Assembly (NCBI GenBank): GCA_025331435.1
Contig: JAIWNI010000046.1
Span: 1 to 64,000 of the forward strand
Origin: Choanephora cucurbitarum
Lineage: Eukaryota > Mucoromycota > Mucoromycetes > Mucorales > Choanephoraceae
Direction of reading: 5' to 3'
DNA: 64,000 bases
The translations under genes and the position numbers were made by a program. Positions 12,485 to 25,100 of the stretch are shown here, piece after piece. Position 1 is the first letter of the stretch. Each line of letters opens with the position of its first letter. Below the pieces are notes generated by a model. It saw only the letters and a program-made list of their open reading frames with translations, was not told the origin of the DNA and did no database searches.

Positions 12485-13469
12485 TCCTTAACAGTAGAGT
12501 ATTGTATGTGAATCCAATAAAGTTGTTGCACTCTTTTTCTTTTCAGTTGATAGGCCTCCAACATTCTGCAGCCTAAACTCTTGATTGAACTTGATGCTGA
12601 TAGCAATGCATGCTTCTGACCAACATATTACTTACATCTGATCTTTATTTTCTTTATCCCTTTAAAATTGAATACACTTTGGTACCATTAATTTTACCTC
12701 GTTAATGTTTGCAATACTTTATAGGCTTATTCATTCTCTAGCTATTGTCATAGCAGACTCATTTGTTGTCTAGTGCAGAACATAGTGGCAAAATATGTAT
12801 TGGTATTCTATAATATCTTAGTCATCATTGACTTATATAGGGCGCAAGATGTTTCACCCAAATATAATCCTCAGTGGCAATATGTGATGTAATGGGCTTG
12901 AACTAGTCTATCAAATACACCTGAGTGGCTTACTATCCGTAACAGGGCTATTTAATATCATGTTATCCCTGAGAACTCATGAAAAAGCAGAAAGTTCTCT
13001 TTAGGCCCCAAAATGTTCATGTTTCTCAAAAAAAGGAAAGCTATGATTTACCTGCAGATAAGAAATAAGTTTATCATGCAAAGCACTGACTTGAGCTCAT
13101 TTCTCTTTGTTCTGTTTAAAAAGAAGAGAAATGGACAGGCACTTTTGACACATCTGGTTTGTGTCTGGTATGACACTAAAAGAAAAAAAAAAACTAGTTT
13201 TCATCAAAGATATCTGCAACTATCTATCCTTTTCCTCAGTAGTGTTTACATATTCACAACTCGCTCTCGTGTCTTGCTTTCTTATGTTTTGAAACCTAAA
13301 GTACTTGTACAAGACATTCAAGAGGATACGAGATTACTTAAAAAGGCAACCCATTTAGGGTGATTGTAAATAATCTGTATGCAAAACAAAAGAACATTGT
13401 ATTGAGAATGTGTAACATAAAAGTAACTTGTGAATTTCTTTTATTTTCCTTTTCATTCTCTTTACAACA
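12485..13469. other. Intergenic 1 kb
   Basis: The bHLH 3' end (AATAAA-like at about 12515) and the promoter of the coiled-coil gene. An open frame at 13013-13363 is Lys/Phe-rich and without recognisable features, and is not called. No RNA gene seen. Confidence 0.45.
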
Positions 13470-16400
13470 ATGCCAACTGAAGAAGAAGCAAGAAAAGCAA
13501 AGCTTGCCGCCGCCAAGAAAAGAGTAAGCTTTCTATGAATTGAGAGTTGCCATCTGTAACATGTAACTTTCTTTATTACTAGTTGAAAAAGTTTCAAGAT
13601 AAAAAAACCGAGCATGGTGCCCAAGACGCGCCAAGCCCACCTCTTGCTACAACTCAAGACACAACTGTCACCTCAAAGTCAGACGCTCCAAGCACACCTC
13701 CTGCTACAACTCAGGATATTCCTACCAGCTCAGAACCAGATGTGCCTACCGAGAATGAAGACACCCAAACTGCTGATTCGAATGACCTGTCATCAAATGC
13801 AACTGAGCAAGTGAAAGTGTTATCGAACCAAGTCAAGCAACTTGAAGACGAAAAGAAACATATGGTAAATTTCAATCAATTGAACAATAGTTTTCTGTTG
13901 TTGCTTATGCTCTATTCAATAGCTTGAGGCTCACAAAAAGGAGATCCTACAGCACTCGGATCAAATCAAATCAGCCAAAGAACAATTGGAGTCTGTTCAA
14001 ACCAACAGAGATGATCTTCAGAAACAAGTGGACGATTTGACCTTACAGCATCAACAAATGCTAGACAAGCATTCAGCAGAATTGAAAGAGCTTGAAAAAA
14101 AGATGCTTGATGCCAAAGAAAAATCCCAAGCACATCAAGGCAAATGTGACGAACTTCAAGCTGAAATTGATCGCCTTCAACAATCAATCAATGACTTGGA
14201 GTCCACAAAGACATTACTTGAAGGAGATGTTGCATCGCACAAGGAAAAGCTACAATCCCTTCATGAACAAGTTGAGACATCAAAGGCTGACTATGAGAAG
14301 GAAACCAATGAGCATATTGCCTCTAAAGAGTCCTTGGACAAGATGAGACAAGAGCTTACCGAGAAGGAAACTTTGATTCAGCAAAACAAGCAGAATGTGG
14401 ATGCTTTGAAGCAAGATTTAGAGAAGAAGCAGAATGAAATCAACAGCTTAACACAATCTAAAGAAGAAGCCGATATACATCTTTCTCAACTTAAGACTCA
14501 ACTGGAAGAGGAAACTGCCAAGTTGCCTCAGCTTCAGGACGAGGTCTCTCGTTTGGAGCAAACAAGGGAAGAACAACAGACGAAGCTTGATACACTCCAA
14601 GCCGAACAAGAACAATCAAAGCAGCAGATAGAGACACTTTTGAAAGAAAAAGATGAGACAGACAAGCATTATCAAGATCAATTGAAGCAGCTTCAATCCG
14701 AAAAAGAATCTGATCTCAAGCAAATCCAATCATTACAAGGTCAGTGTGGTCAGTTAGAGAAAGAGCTTCAGGATCAAAAATCAAGCGTAGCATCATGGGA
14801 AACCAAATATCATGAACTTGAGCAACAGAAAGAAAGCAAAGAGAAGGAAAACAAAGCTGCCATGGAGACACTTGAGAAGAAATTGAATCAAAAGAATACA
14901 GCACTGAAAGAGAAGGATGCAGCATTGAAAGAAAAAGAGACTGCGATTGATCAACTCAACCAGAAGTTGAATCACAAAGATGTATCACTTGAAGAGAAAG
15001 ACGCCGTCATAAATGAAAAGGACATTGCACTCAAAGAGAACGAAAATACAATTGAAGAGTTGAAAAAACAATCAAAGGAAAAAGATGCTATGCTTGAAAA
15101 AAAGGACGTTATCATTCAAGATAAAGATACCAAGCTTAAAGAAAAAGACGATCGTCTCAAGCAAAATGAAGCCGCACTCAAAGAAAAAGACAATAGTCTC
15201 AAACAAAAAGAAGAAGCAATTGAAGAACTCAAGAAACAACTGAGTGAAAAGGATGTCGCTCTTGAAGAAAGAAATGCTGCCATAAGCGAAAAAGATGTCA
15301 CTCTGAAGCAAAACGAAGATACTATCAAAAAACTCAAGGAGCAGCTGAGCGAAAAGGATTCCACCATAAGTAAGAGAAATGCTGCACTTAAAGAGAAAGA
15401 GAATGCACTCAAAGAAAAAGAAGATGCACTTAAAGAGAAAGAAAGCGCGGTTCAAGAGCTCGAAAAGCAGTTGAGTCAAAAAGATGGAGTGCTCGATGAA
15501 AAAGAGACTGCTTTGAGTGAGAAGAACATAGTTATAACCGAAAAGGAGACTGCATTGAAAGAAAAAGAAGATGCAATTGAAGAGCTTAGAAAACAAATGA
15601 ACGAAAAGGACGCTGCTTTAAAAGAAAAAGATACAGTGTTAGAAGAAAAGGATGTCGCCATCAAAGAAAAGGATAAGGCGATAAAGAAGAAAGACAACAG
15701 CATCGAGAAATTTAAAAAACAACTAAATGAAATGGAATCGGCTACCAAAGAAAAGGATGTTTCGCTAAAAGAAAAAGAGGCTACTTTAGTCACTTGCCAG
15801 AATAAGCTAGAGAAGCTTCAGAAGATTGTGCCTCAACTGAAACAAGAAACTGAAGATCATAGAGCTACAAAACAACAGCTCATCCAGTTAGAATCTGACC
15901 GCAACGAATTAAACCTTAAATTAGATCAGCTAGAGCATGCCAAAAAAGACATAGAAAGTCAAATGAACACAGTAAAAGTCGAGCTAGAAAGAGCCCGATC
16001 AGATCTGGAAAAACGTGAAGAAGAGATTGCTAAAAGTACAGGCGATTTGGATCAGTTCAAACAGCAACAAGAGCGACATGCAGAAGAAATTGAGTTGTTA
16101 AAGTCGCAAACTGAAGAAAGACTCAAAAACGAGCAAGCAGAAGCAGACGAACTTCGAGAGCAATTAGAACTGGCTCAACAAGAGCTCACTCAATACAAGT
16201 CAGAAGCTGAGAATACATTAGCGACAAGAAAAGATGAAATTGAACAAAGGGTTTCTGAAATTGAAACGCTGCAGAGTAAGATCAATCAATTAGAGTTAGA
16301 GGCAGAAGAAAAAGACAAGACGCTTTTAGAGAAGGAACAAGCGATTCAGACAAATGATCAAGAGAAACAGACGCTCAATGCAGAAATTGAGCAAAAACTA

Positions 16401-17777
16401 AAGACACTTGAAGATCTTCGTTCTTTGCTAAAGCAGAATGAAGAAAAGTTGAACAAAAATAAGGAAGAAACCAATAGTCAACAGTCCTTACTGGAAAAAG
16501 CTAGAAAAGATTACAAAGATGCGTGCGATGAAAACGTCAAATTAGTTTCTGGATTAGAAGACTTGAAGAAGACGCATGAAAGTCAGGTGAAGGAGCAAGA
16601 AGAGAAGAGCAAGATTGACATTCAAGCTCAGGAGCAGAAGATAAACGAATTAGCTAATCGTATCAAGGAGCTTGAAGGTCTTTTGCAAGAGCAAACAAAC
16701 AAGCTCGAAAAGGCCAATGCAAACACAGTTCCTGACTTGACGGAAGATATGAAGCAGCTTCAGGCAAATGTAGAGCGTTTGGAAGGAAGTATTGCTGAAC
16801 GGGAAAAAGAAAACAAAAAGATCAGAGGCCAGCTCAAGTTAAGCAAGAACCAGCATAACGTGCAAATCAAAGAGATGGAAAACACTCTGAAAGAGAAAGA
16901 ATCCGAGCTGGAAGCTTGTCGTCAGAAGCTAGTAGAAGCAGAAAAGAACAATGATCAAGCCAATCAACAAACAGGCGACCGAAAAGCTGAAACACAGATC
17001 AATGACCTAAGACGCCAACTGCAGGTCCGTGAGCAAAATATAGAGCGATTGACTCAGCAAGTCAATCAACTTAGGGAATCAGAAACAGAACTCAGCCGCC
17101 TTCGTACAGATCTGGAGGAAAAACAAAAGAACTTGACTCAAAAAGAAGCCGAGCTGGAAAAGTTGAGACAACATGCTGAAGAAGATCATTCCGACAAAAA
17201 TGCAGATGCTACAGAGACACACCAAAAGATGGCAGGTTTGCGTCAGCGAATCCGCGAGTTAGAGGCACAAGTGGCCGATACTCCTGAAACAGCTGAACTC
17301 AAGAGTCGTTTAGAGCGACAATATGAGGCTTTCAATACCTTACGAAGTGAAATCTCGCTCCAACGTCAACGGCAATTTGAGTCAGAATCAAGGCTCGAAA
17401 AAGATAAAAGAGACTTGGAAATGACACTTCAGAGACTAAAGGCTGAATATGAAGAGCACTTGGAGAAAATGTGGAAGCAATATGAAGAAATGAGAAAGCA
17501 TCATGAAGACGATTTGACTTTGGGCCGTTCTGCTCTTGACGCTGCCCAAGTCAAATTAATGATGAATGGATACAGTCCTGTGAGTGAACAAGGCTTCCGG
17601 TGGACAAATGATGATGATGATGAGAATGATGAAGAAAGCACGGATGAAGGGGACAATGTGCACAAACAACATGTACCTGCTGTAGGTAAACTGCCTCCGC
17701 TAGAAAAGCCTGCTTTCTTTGAGTTCATGGAAGTGCCTCGTTGCTCTGCTTGTCATGCTGAAGTTTTCGAGATTTAA
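13470..17777 (+). CDS. Very long coiled-coil protein, golgin-like
   Basis: Three exons (about 13470-13523, 13583-13863, 13922-17777), about 1,390 residues. The short first exon encodes MPTEEEARKAKLAAAKKR and joins LKKFQDKK, an N-terminal pattern seen in GM130-type golgins. A Thr/Ser/Pro linker follows, then more than 1,100 residues of nearly uninterrupted heptad coiled coil rich in K, E, Q and L. From about 14870 to 15790 the coil is made of degenerate short repeats of the type ALKEKDxxLxEKE. The C-terminus has an acidic stretch (DDDDENDEESTDEGD) and ends in a CSACHAEVFEI tail with a CxxC pair. Known of such proteins: tethers at the Golgi or on vesicles. The golgin call rests on the N-terminus and architecture only; I see no GRIP or GRAB domain. 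Spindle or septum scaffolds are alternatives. Confidence 0.8.
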
Positions 17778-18267
17778 TAGATACAATAAAGAGAAATTGT
17801 CAAAAGTACAATATCACAAACAGTCAAATATTTTAAAACAAAAGCGTATAATTGCATGAGATATTTATTGAAATAAAACAAGATGTTACTCTAGGATACC
17901 CAGCACTTCTCTCAACACACTCCAACTAAACAATACCACTATGCTAATTCCAAAATGAATTGTCCAAAGAAGTGAAAGAAAAAAGTTTGAGATGATCTTC
18001 AGCCAGTGTGAATACAACTTTCATAGATTTAATCAAGCAAAGAAAGATTATGCTGTCATCACAAGATCCAAACTTTTTTCCTCCTGACTTTTGGCAACAC
18101 TTTGAATCAAACCGCATAAGTATCGACATGCAAAACACACATATACACACCATTGGGAATAGAAAGAAAAGCCAAAGTTTTTAATTTGCTTTCAAACGAC
18201 AAAAAACTTGAAAAAGATATAGCCTTTTCGAGATCCTTGAACCTCATTGAACCAGATGGAAACCAGT
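17778..18267. other. Intergenic between converging genes (coiled-coil gene and rps13)
   Basis: 490 bp. An AATAAA-like word right after the stop at 17777 serves the coiled-coil gene, and the rest is probably rps13 3' UTR and spacer. Nothing else recognised. Confidence 0.45.
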
Positions 18268-18892
18268 TTAAGCAACCATAGCAGAAGCAGTGGCAGATTC
18301 ACTATTAGAAAAAAAATAATGGGTTAAGGAGGACAGTTACCGAGCCTGTTTCTGAGAGAAACATTAGCGACTCTTGACATAATGTCCAATATAGGCAAGT
18401 ATAAAATTTTCTCTATAAACCACACACACACACACTGTAAGAAGAGGTTAGTTAATTCAAAAAAGGATACTATTTCCAGGTGGGAGGGAGTTGACCGACA
18501 GTCTTGTAGTAACGAGCGAGACGGTGGATACGAGATTCGATGAGAATCAAACGGTACTTGGAGTCCTTGTCCTTTCTGTTACGTTCCAAGTGCTTACGGA
18601 CGGAAACAGCCTTCTTGATGAGGTGGTACAAGTCTTCAGGGACTTCGGGAGCAAGACCGTTGGACTTGAGGATACGGAGAACCTTGTTACCAGTAATGGA
18701 CTTGACTTGAGGGATACCGTTGGAGTCACGAAGGATGACACCAATTTGAGCAGGAGAAAGACCCTTCTTGGCGTGCTTGCAGATCATGTCAACAACTTCG
18801 TCAGAAGTGGTCTTGACCCAAGAAGCAGGAGAGCGACGGTAGGGGAGGGCACTACCAGAGATACCCTTACCAGAAGTATACATACGACCCAT
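18268..18892 (-). CDS. rps13: 40S ribosomal protein uS15 (Rps13)
   Basis: Exon 1 (18892-18471) encodes [20 protein letters not shown] through [17 protein letters not shown], essentially the full eukaryotic S13 sequence, including [15 protein letters not shown] and [20 protein letters not shown]. Read straight on, it would stop two codons early at TAG. Splicing with the GTATCC donor at 18470 to an acceptor before 18301 adds [11 protein letters not shown] and a stop at 18268, matching the conserved YESxTASAxVA end, for 151 residues in all. The intron is 169 nt, longer than most here, and contains a CA/TG dinucleotide run. Known role: small-subunit protein near helix 22 of 18S rRNA and the intersubunit bridges. 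Divergent from utp10 across 234 bp. Confidence 0.97.
18419..18436. repeat. (CA)n microsatellite inside the rps13 intron
   Basis: About nine CA units on the plus strand within the single rps13 intron; on the mRNA strand this reads as a TG repeat about 35-50 nt downstream of the 5' splice site. Such GU repeats are often length-polymorphic. Confidence 0.85.
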
Positions 18893-19126
18893 TTTGACTA
18901 ATTAAAGATCTCGAAATAAAGATTGGGAGAAAGAGAAAGAAAAAAGAATTGCCTACTTGCACTCGCCCTTTATTGTCTAAAAATTTTTTCCATAGCAGCT
19001 CCACTTTTTGCGGTGGCTTTTATGACTGCTAATCGTCGCAGTTTTATGCTGCGTTTACATGTTGTTCAAAATTAATGCTGTTGTTGAGATACTTTTTCTA
19101 AGATATTTTTTGATAAAAAAGTCAAT
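18893..19126. promoter_or_regulatory. Bidirectional promoter of rps13 and utp10 with RRPE-like A5T6 element
   Basis: The two start codons are 234 bp apart on opposite strands. The run AAAAATTTTTT at 18979-18989 matches the core of the yeast rRNA-processing element (RRPE, AAAAATTTT). Pyrimidine-rich leader sequence on the rps13 side (TTTCTCTTTCTCCC on the minus strand) is typical of ribosomal protein mRNAs. Co-regulation is inferred from position and motif only. Confidence 0.55.
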
Positions 19127-22100
19127 ATGTCTTCTTTAAAGCAGCAACTGAAGAAGATTGGTACTGTCGACTTACGTAATGTAAGCGAGGTATCTAGAAA
19201 GACTCGGGCCTCTTTCTTGTTTACTGCCCGAGAAGCTGCTGATCAAGACTTGGAAACCATTTATTCAATCGCTTACAATGGTATTATGGAACTTGTCATT
19301 CTCGACGAAAAGTTCTCTGCTTTTGAAAAGACTTTGTTTTCTGAATCCATGAAGTCTGTTGATAGAGTGCTTCAAGTAAGTTTGTGTTTTAGGGGTAGAA
19401 AAGAAAAAGCAAGCCATACTCACATTACCTATATTAGACAAAAGAAGAGAATGAGAAATTGGATGCCAGTATCAATTCTTTCTTGGCTCAACTCTCTCCT
19501 TATTTCTTGTTGAAGCCTTCTGGCAAGGTATTGGAATATCTTATCCGTCGTTTCCGTATTCATGATTTCAACGTCGAGTCCATTATAAAATGTATTTTGC
19601 CCTACCACGAAACCAAATCGTTTGTCAAGATGGTGTCCATTTTGACAATTGAGTAAGTTTGTCTAGACGCTAACATTAAGCTATGCTCGATATTGACAGT
19701 TTTATTTAGTGACAAATCGCCATGGGAGTTTTTAAATCCTATCAAAAAGAGCATGTTGCCACTTGAACGTTCTTTGTTGGTGAAGAAAATGACAAAGAAC
19801 AGATATGTCTTTGACTTCATCTGTAAATCTGTTACACGATCTTTGGTTCCTTTTCAAACTCTCTATTCTTTCTATGCTGCACTTTTGATCGATTTCATCA
19901 AGCACACACCCTCTGTCAACGCTGACATGACTATTGCTATGACTCCTCATTTGATTGATGGCTTGAAGGCCAAGAAGCAGCCTGAATTACAGCTGGCAAC
20001 ATATATGATTATTTCTCAACTTTCTTCTAAGGCCACTTTCAGCAAAGATGGTGTAGAGACTCTGATTGATACCATGTTGAGAAACTACAAGAAGTCATAC
20101 TTTGGATTCTGTCTCTTGACTACAGTTCATCTCTGCCAATCTCAAGAAAGCTTTGAATCTGTTTCGGATGCTGCCATCAAAGCCATGTTCAAGCACTCTC
20201 GATTTGAACAGACAGTATTGGAGATTGCTGAAAAATACGCAACAGAACGATTTTTTAGCTGCTTCATGAAGCAAATTAGTCAACATGCTAAGCATGCCCA
20301 ACTTTTGGAAACACTCGTCTTAAAGGCATATCTTTCTAGTGAAAATGTCTCGTTGTTGTGTCAATGCATTATGGACAACTATCTTGCTCAAGATAAAGAA
20401 CACAAAGAGGAGTTTGTCACTCAATACCAACCACTTCTGGCTATGATTTCTCAGCGTTATGTCGAAGAATTAGATGTTGTTTTGGAGAACAAATTGAACT
20501 CATTGAAAGACGATAGTAAACTAAACAAGGAGCTTTATGAGTTCACAACTTCTGCTTTCAAGGGTACTCGTCACGAAATGATTGAAGAAGCCAACACAAC
20601 ACTCTATTTGTGCCTCAACAGTCCTGCTACTACAAACCGTCTCTTGGCCATCAAGAAGTTAGTTGCAATCATTAATAATCAATCTAATCCTTTGACTCAG
20701 ACGCCTGATATTTTCGAATCATCTTTGGCAGGCTGTCTGGATCAATTCAACGTTTTGTTTAACTATGCGGTTGAAGAAGTACCCAACCATTTGTTGAACC
20801 ATGTTTCATCCCAAAAAATCATTGGCTCTTTTGATCAGCTTTTGTCTGAGCGTGGTGCTTTCAATTCCAAAGACGCTATCACTATCATCAAGTTTTTGTT
20901 ATCCGATTTTATTAAGAAGCACCCTGACCAAGAAACCGAAGTTGCTCGTATTCTTTCTGTATTCATCTTTGCTGCCTCTAGCAACAACTTGACCAACCTA
21001 CTGAAGCGTATGGGCTCTGTCTCCCTTAAGGATAGCCCTATCCTCTCCTCTATGGTGGACAATCTCAAGTCAGCTGCTAAGTCAGAAGATAAATTCGAAG
21101 TAGCTACTAAGTTCATTCGCTTGCAAGCTGATTTAATCAAACAAAACAAGAAGCAGGAGCATGCTGATTTCTGGATCAACATGATGAAGAGCAAGTCAAA
21201 GGGCGAAAGCATTCTTGGTCAATTGGTCATCTCTTTGGCTCTCTCTGTTGTCACAAAGCCCAAGGAACAGTGTGCTTTGGCTACTGGTGCATTAGAAGCT
21301 ATCTTAGTTGCAGTTGAAAACAAAAAGGATATCTTTTATTCTACTCAGATGAGCGGTGGATTTGTTGATCAGACAGGCCTTCCATCCAAGGAAGTCCTCA
21401 AACAACTTAGAAACATTGACGATGTCACTCCTTCTACTCTCATTCAACTCGCTCAATTCGTTTTGTTCACTCTGACTAACTCTTTGACACGACCTGAAAC
21501 TGAAATCAATTGGTACAGACCTAACGCTACTGATGGCGATTACACCAAACTCCTCTGTAAGCTTTTCAAGCTCTTTGTTTCTGGCTCTTCTGTTTCTGGC
21601 TTTGACAACGCCATCACTTTGTTGATTAAAAACCATTTGAGCAAAGATATTGTGTCCTTCTTGACTAGTATTTGGACCAACAATGAAAACAGCTATGTCG
21701 TTCGTGCTCGTGCCTTGCAAATCACTTCTGCTTATCTCAGTCAACACATCAATTCAAAAACCAGTAAGACTGACTTCCAACATTTGATTCCTGCTCTTTT
21801 CCCTACTCTTGGTGATGAGCATCAATCTGTTCGTGCTCAAGGTTTGTGCTGCCTGGAGAACATCCGCTCTATCTATCAAGCTCTTGGTTTACCTAGCGGC
21901 CACAAGGTGTATGATACCACTCTTCCTAACGAAGAAACTACCACTAGTAAGGCTGCCACTGGTATCACCATCCTTCCTGCCAGTATGTTTTATGATGCAG
22001 CTGCCTCTATAAGTCCCCTTAAGTCAAATGAGGCTGCTCATCTTGTTGACTTCATTTGGTACAGACATGATGAAATTAGTAAAGACCGTAGTTATATTAC

Positions 22101-25100
22101 TCGTGTCTTTAAGGAATATCTTACTTTGTGCGAGGAGTCAAAGGAAAAGCAACACAAGGCCCGCAAGAACCATACACTTACTTTCTTGCTCAACCATGTT
22201 AACGACGCTCCTACTATTGAAGTTAAGATTCACATGTTGTCCATGCTGGATTCCATTGATAGTCCTCTCAAGCTTCAATTGTTGGCTCCTCTTCTGGAAA
22301 AGACTTTGAATGAAACTCGTACTACTCAATCTACTACATTGGTCTCTTATCTTGTTCGTACATATCTACCTTGCAATGCTAGCGATTTGGGTGCCAAGAA
22401 TGACAAAACCCTTGCTCTATTCCTCCGTTTGCTTGCCAATAAAGATGCTCTTCAAGGCGCCGATGACGACGGTTGGCAGGTATCTACCCGCCATCTTGCT
22501 TTAGCTCAAATCACTCCCGAATTTTACAGCCAAATTAGCGAGAAAGCTCAACAAGCCATCTTTTCTTCTTTGGTTGATATTGCCACCAATGGTGTTCAAA
22601 ATGAAGTGCGTGCTTCTAAGATCGTCTTAGCTAACATAGATGTCAATGCCAAACTTTTCGAAGGTCTTCTTGTTTCTGCTGCTAGAAACCTCTTGGGTAG
22701 TCCTGCAGCCAATAGTACTTCATGTCAGCCCTCCGCTAAGCGTGGTCGCGCCATTGTTGAAGTACAACATACTACTGCTGTAGATCTTTATGAGCTTGTT
22801 ACCGTTTTAGAACTTATTGAGTCCAAGACTATCACTAAAGATGAGACTCTTGTAAAGCCTCTATTCGAAGTTTTGACTGCCATGGTTAATGCCGATCTCC
22901 GTGATGCCCCTGTATCTATTGAATACATTAATCAACTGCTTATGTCTGCTTTAACTCGCATTATACAGCATGCTGAAGAAAAAGGTGCTACTGTTGAAGA
23001 ATCCGATCTCCGTGTTGATATTGTGGTTCAATGTATCCGTATTACTGGTAACCCTCAGACTCACAACCAAGCCTTGTTGTTGATGGCTACAATTGCTTCT
23101 ATGTTCCCTGAATGTGTCTTGCACAACATCATGCCTGTGTTTACCTTCATGGGTGCGAATGTACTTCGTCAAGATGACAACTACAGTTTCCAAGTCATTC
23201 AACAGACACTGGAGAAGATCTTGCCCCCCTTGGTTGTTTCTAGCAGAAAGTCTAACAATGATGATGAAGCTGCTTTGGTCTTAGAAGTCAAGCCTATCAT
23301 CAAGGTCTTTGTGGATGCTTTGTTCCATATCCCTAAGCACAGACGTTTGCGTCTCTTCACCGTGTTGATTCAAACCTTGGGCGAAAACGAGTTTTTGTAT
23401 GCTATCATTTCTCTTCTCTTAGAAAAGCTTACTGAACGTTTAGCTAAGGGTGCTCGCTCTGAAGCCGAATCTCTTACTGAGTTTAGTTTGGTGATCTGCC
23501 AACATTTCAACCCTGAAACCCAAATGAATGCTGTCTTGGCCTTGTTGAACGGTTTACTTGTCTTGCCTAATGAGAAGCCTGAAGATCAAGAGATGACTTC
23601 AACTAAGGATGTCCACTTGTTTAACGTTTCCGAACATAGTGCCAAGCAGCTTCGCCAATATAAGCTTGCTACACTTAGCTTTATTGGTCAACTTTTGACT
23701 TCTAAGGGATTCTTGAATAAGGTGATGACTCAAGGAAATGCTTCCGAAGAATTCGCTCAAACCATGCAACCCTACTACCTCCAATCTGTTGAAATCATTC
23801 TCAAGGTTGTTGCTTACTTTACCGAGTTCCGTGATAACTATTCTGTCCTCAAGGATGCCAATCCTAGCGTTGCCAAGTTCTGGAGAGCTATCTTGAAGGT
23901 AGTTTATGATGTTTTGGATAAGATCAATGCTCTCTTGCCTTTGGATGCCTTTGTCAATGTGATTTCTGAACTCATTCAACATAACGACCATGCCATTCGC
24001 CGCAAGGCCATGAACATCTTTAACGAAAAGATTAATTCATTCGAAGGCCATGCTCCTGAAGGTTCTGAAACTATTCTGATTGATATGGTCAAGAATTTGA
24101 CCGAAGTCATTCAAAAGGAATCTACTGCATTGACTACTGAGGAAGAGCGCGCTATCAACAAGCAGTCCGCTTTGCTTTCTGTTGCTTCTCTTGCGAAAGT
24201 ACTTGGTAATCTCTACCCTGGTCAATTTGCTGATGCTATTCCTATTATTATTGGTGTGGATAGTCTTCAATCCAACAATGCTCAACTACAGATTACAAGT
24301 CTTGTTTGTCTTACTGTTATTTGTCAAGAAATCGGTCCTCGTGCCGTCCCTCACCTTCCTAAGTTTATGCCCATCATCACTGATGTTCTCAACACTACTG
24401 TGGCTGCTGAATCACCCAATACCTTCTTGCAAGTTGGCGTCATTACTGCCCTTGAGACAATTGTCACTGTCTTGCCTCACTTCATCAGTCCTTATATCAA
24501 CAAGATTTTGAATGGCTTGTTGCATCCTTCTATCCATAACTTTGATCCATCGCAAACACAGAAAGCAACCATTGAATCTAAGGCTGTTAGCGTCTTGACT
24601 CAATTAGCTACCAATGTTGCTCCTCGTGTTCTTTTAACACCTGTATTTGCATTTTACGATACTGCTGTCAAGAATGGTAAGAAGTCTGTTTTGGCCTTGT
24701 ATTCTGTTGTCTCTCAAGCTATTCGCACCATGTCCCGTGATGTCATGACTTCCCATTATAAGCAATTGTTCAAGTTCTTCTTGACCGCTTTTGATGTCCG
24801 TCGTCTTCATGACAAGCATTTTGATGATGCTGATTTGAGTGAAATTGAAGGCTCTGTCATCACTGCTTTCCTTGATTTGGTTATGAAGTTGAATGAAACC
24901 TTATTCAAGCCTTTGTTCCTCAAGGTTGTTGATTGGGCTACTGTTGAACTTGGTAACAGTACTTCTGAAGATAGCCTTAAGCGTATTTTGTTCTTTTATA
25001 AGCTTGTAGATGCACTCTTGGAAAAGCTCAAGTCTATCTTTACTCCTTACTTCGGCTACTTGATTGATGATGTTATCATGCGATTGGTGCGTTACAAAGA

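Noticed and set aside
13013..13363. 116-codon plus-strand ORF before the coiled-coil gene
   Set aside because: Lys/Phe/Leu-rich, no recognisable motif, lies in promoter sequence.
15072..15793. Long antisense frames rich in Phe, Leu and Ser (up to 174 codons) on the minus strand
   Set aside because: They are the reverse reading of the Lys/Glu-rich coiled-coil repeats, whose codon pattern keeps the opposite strand open.
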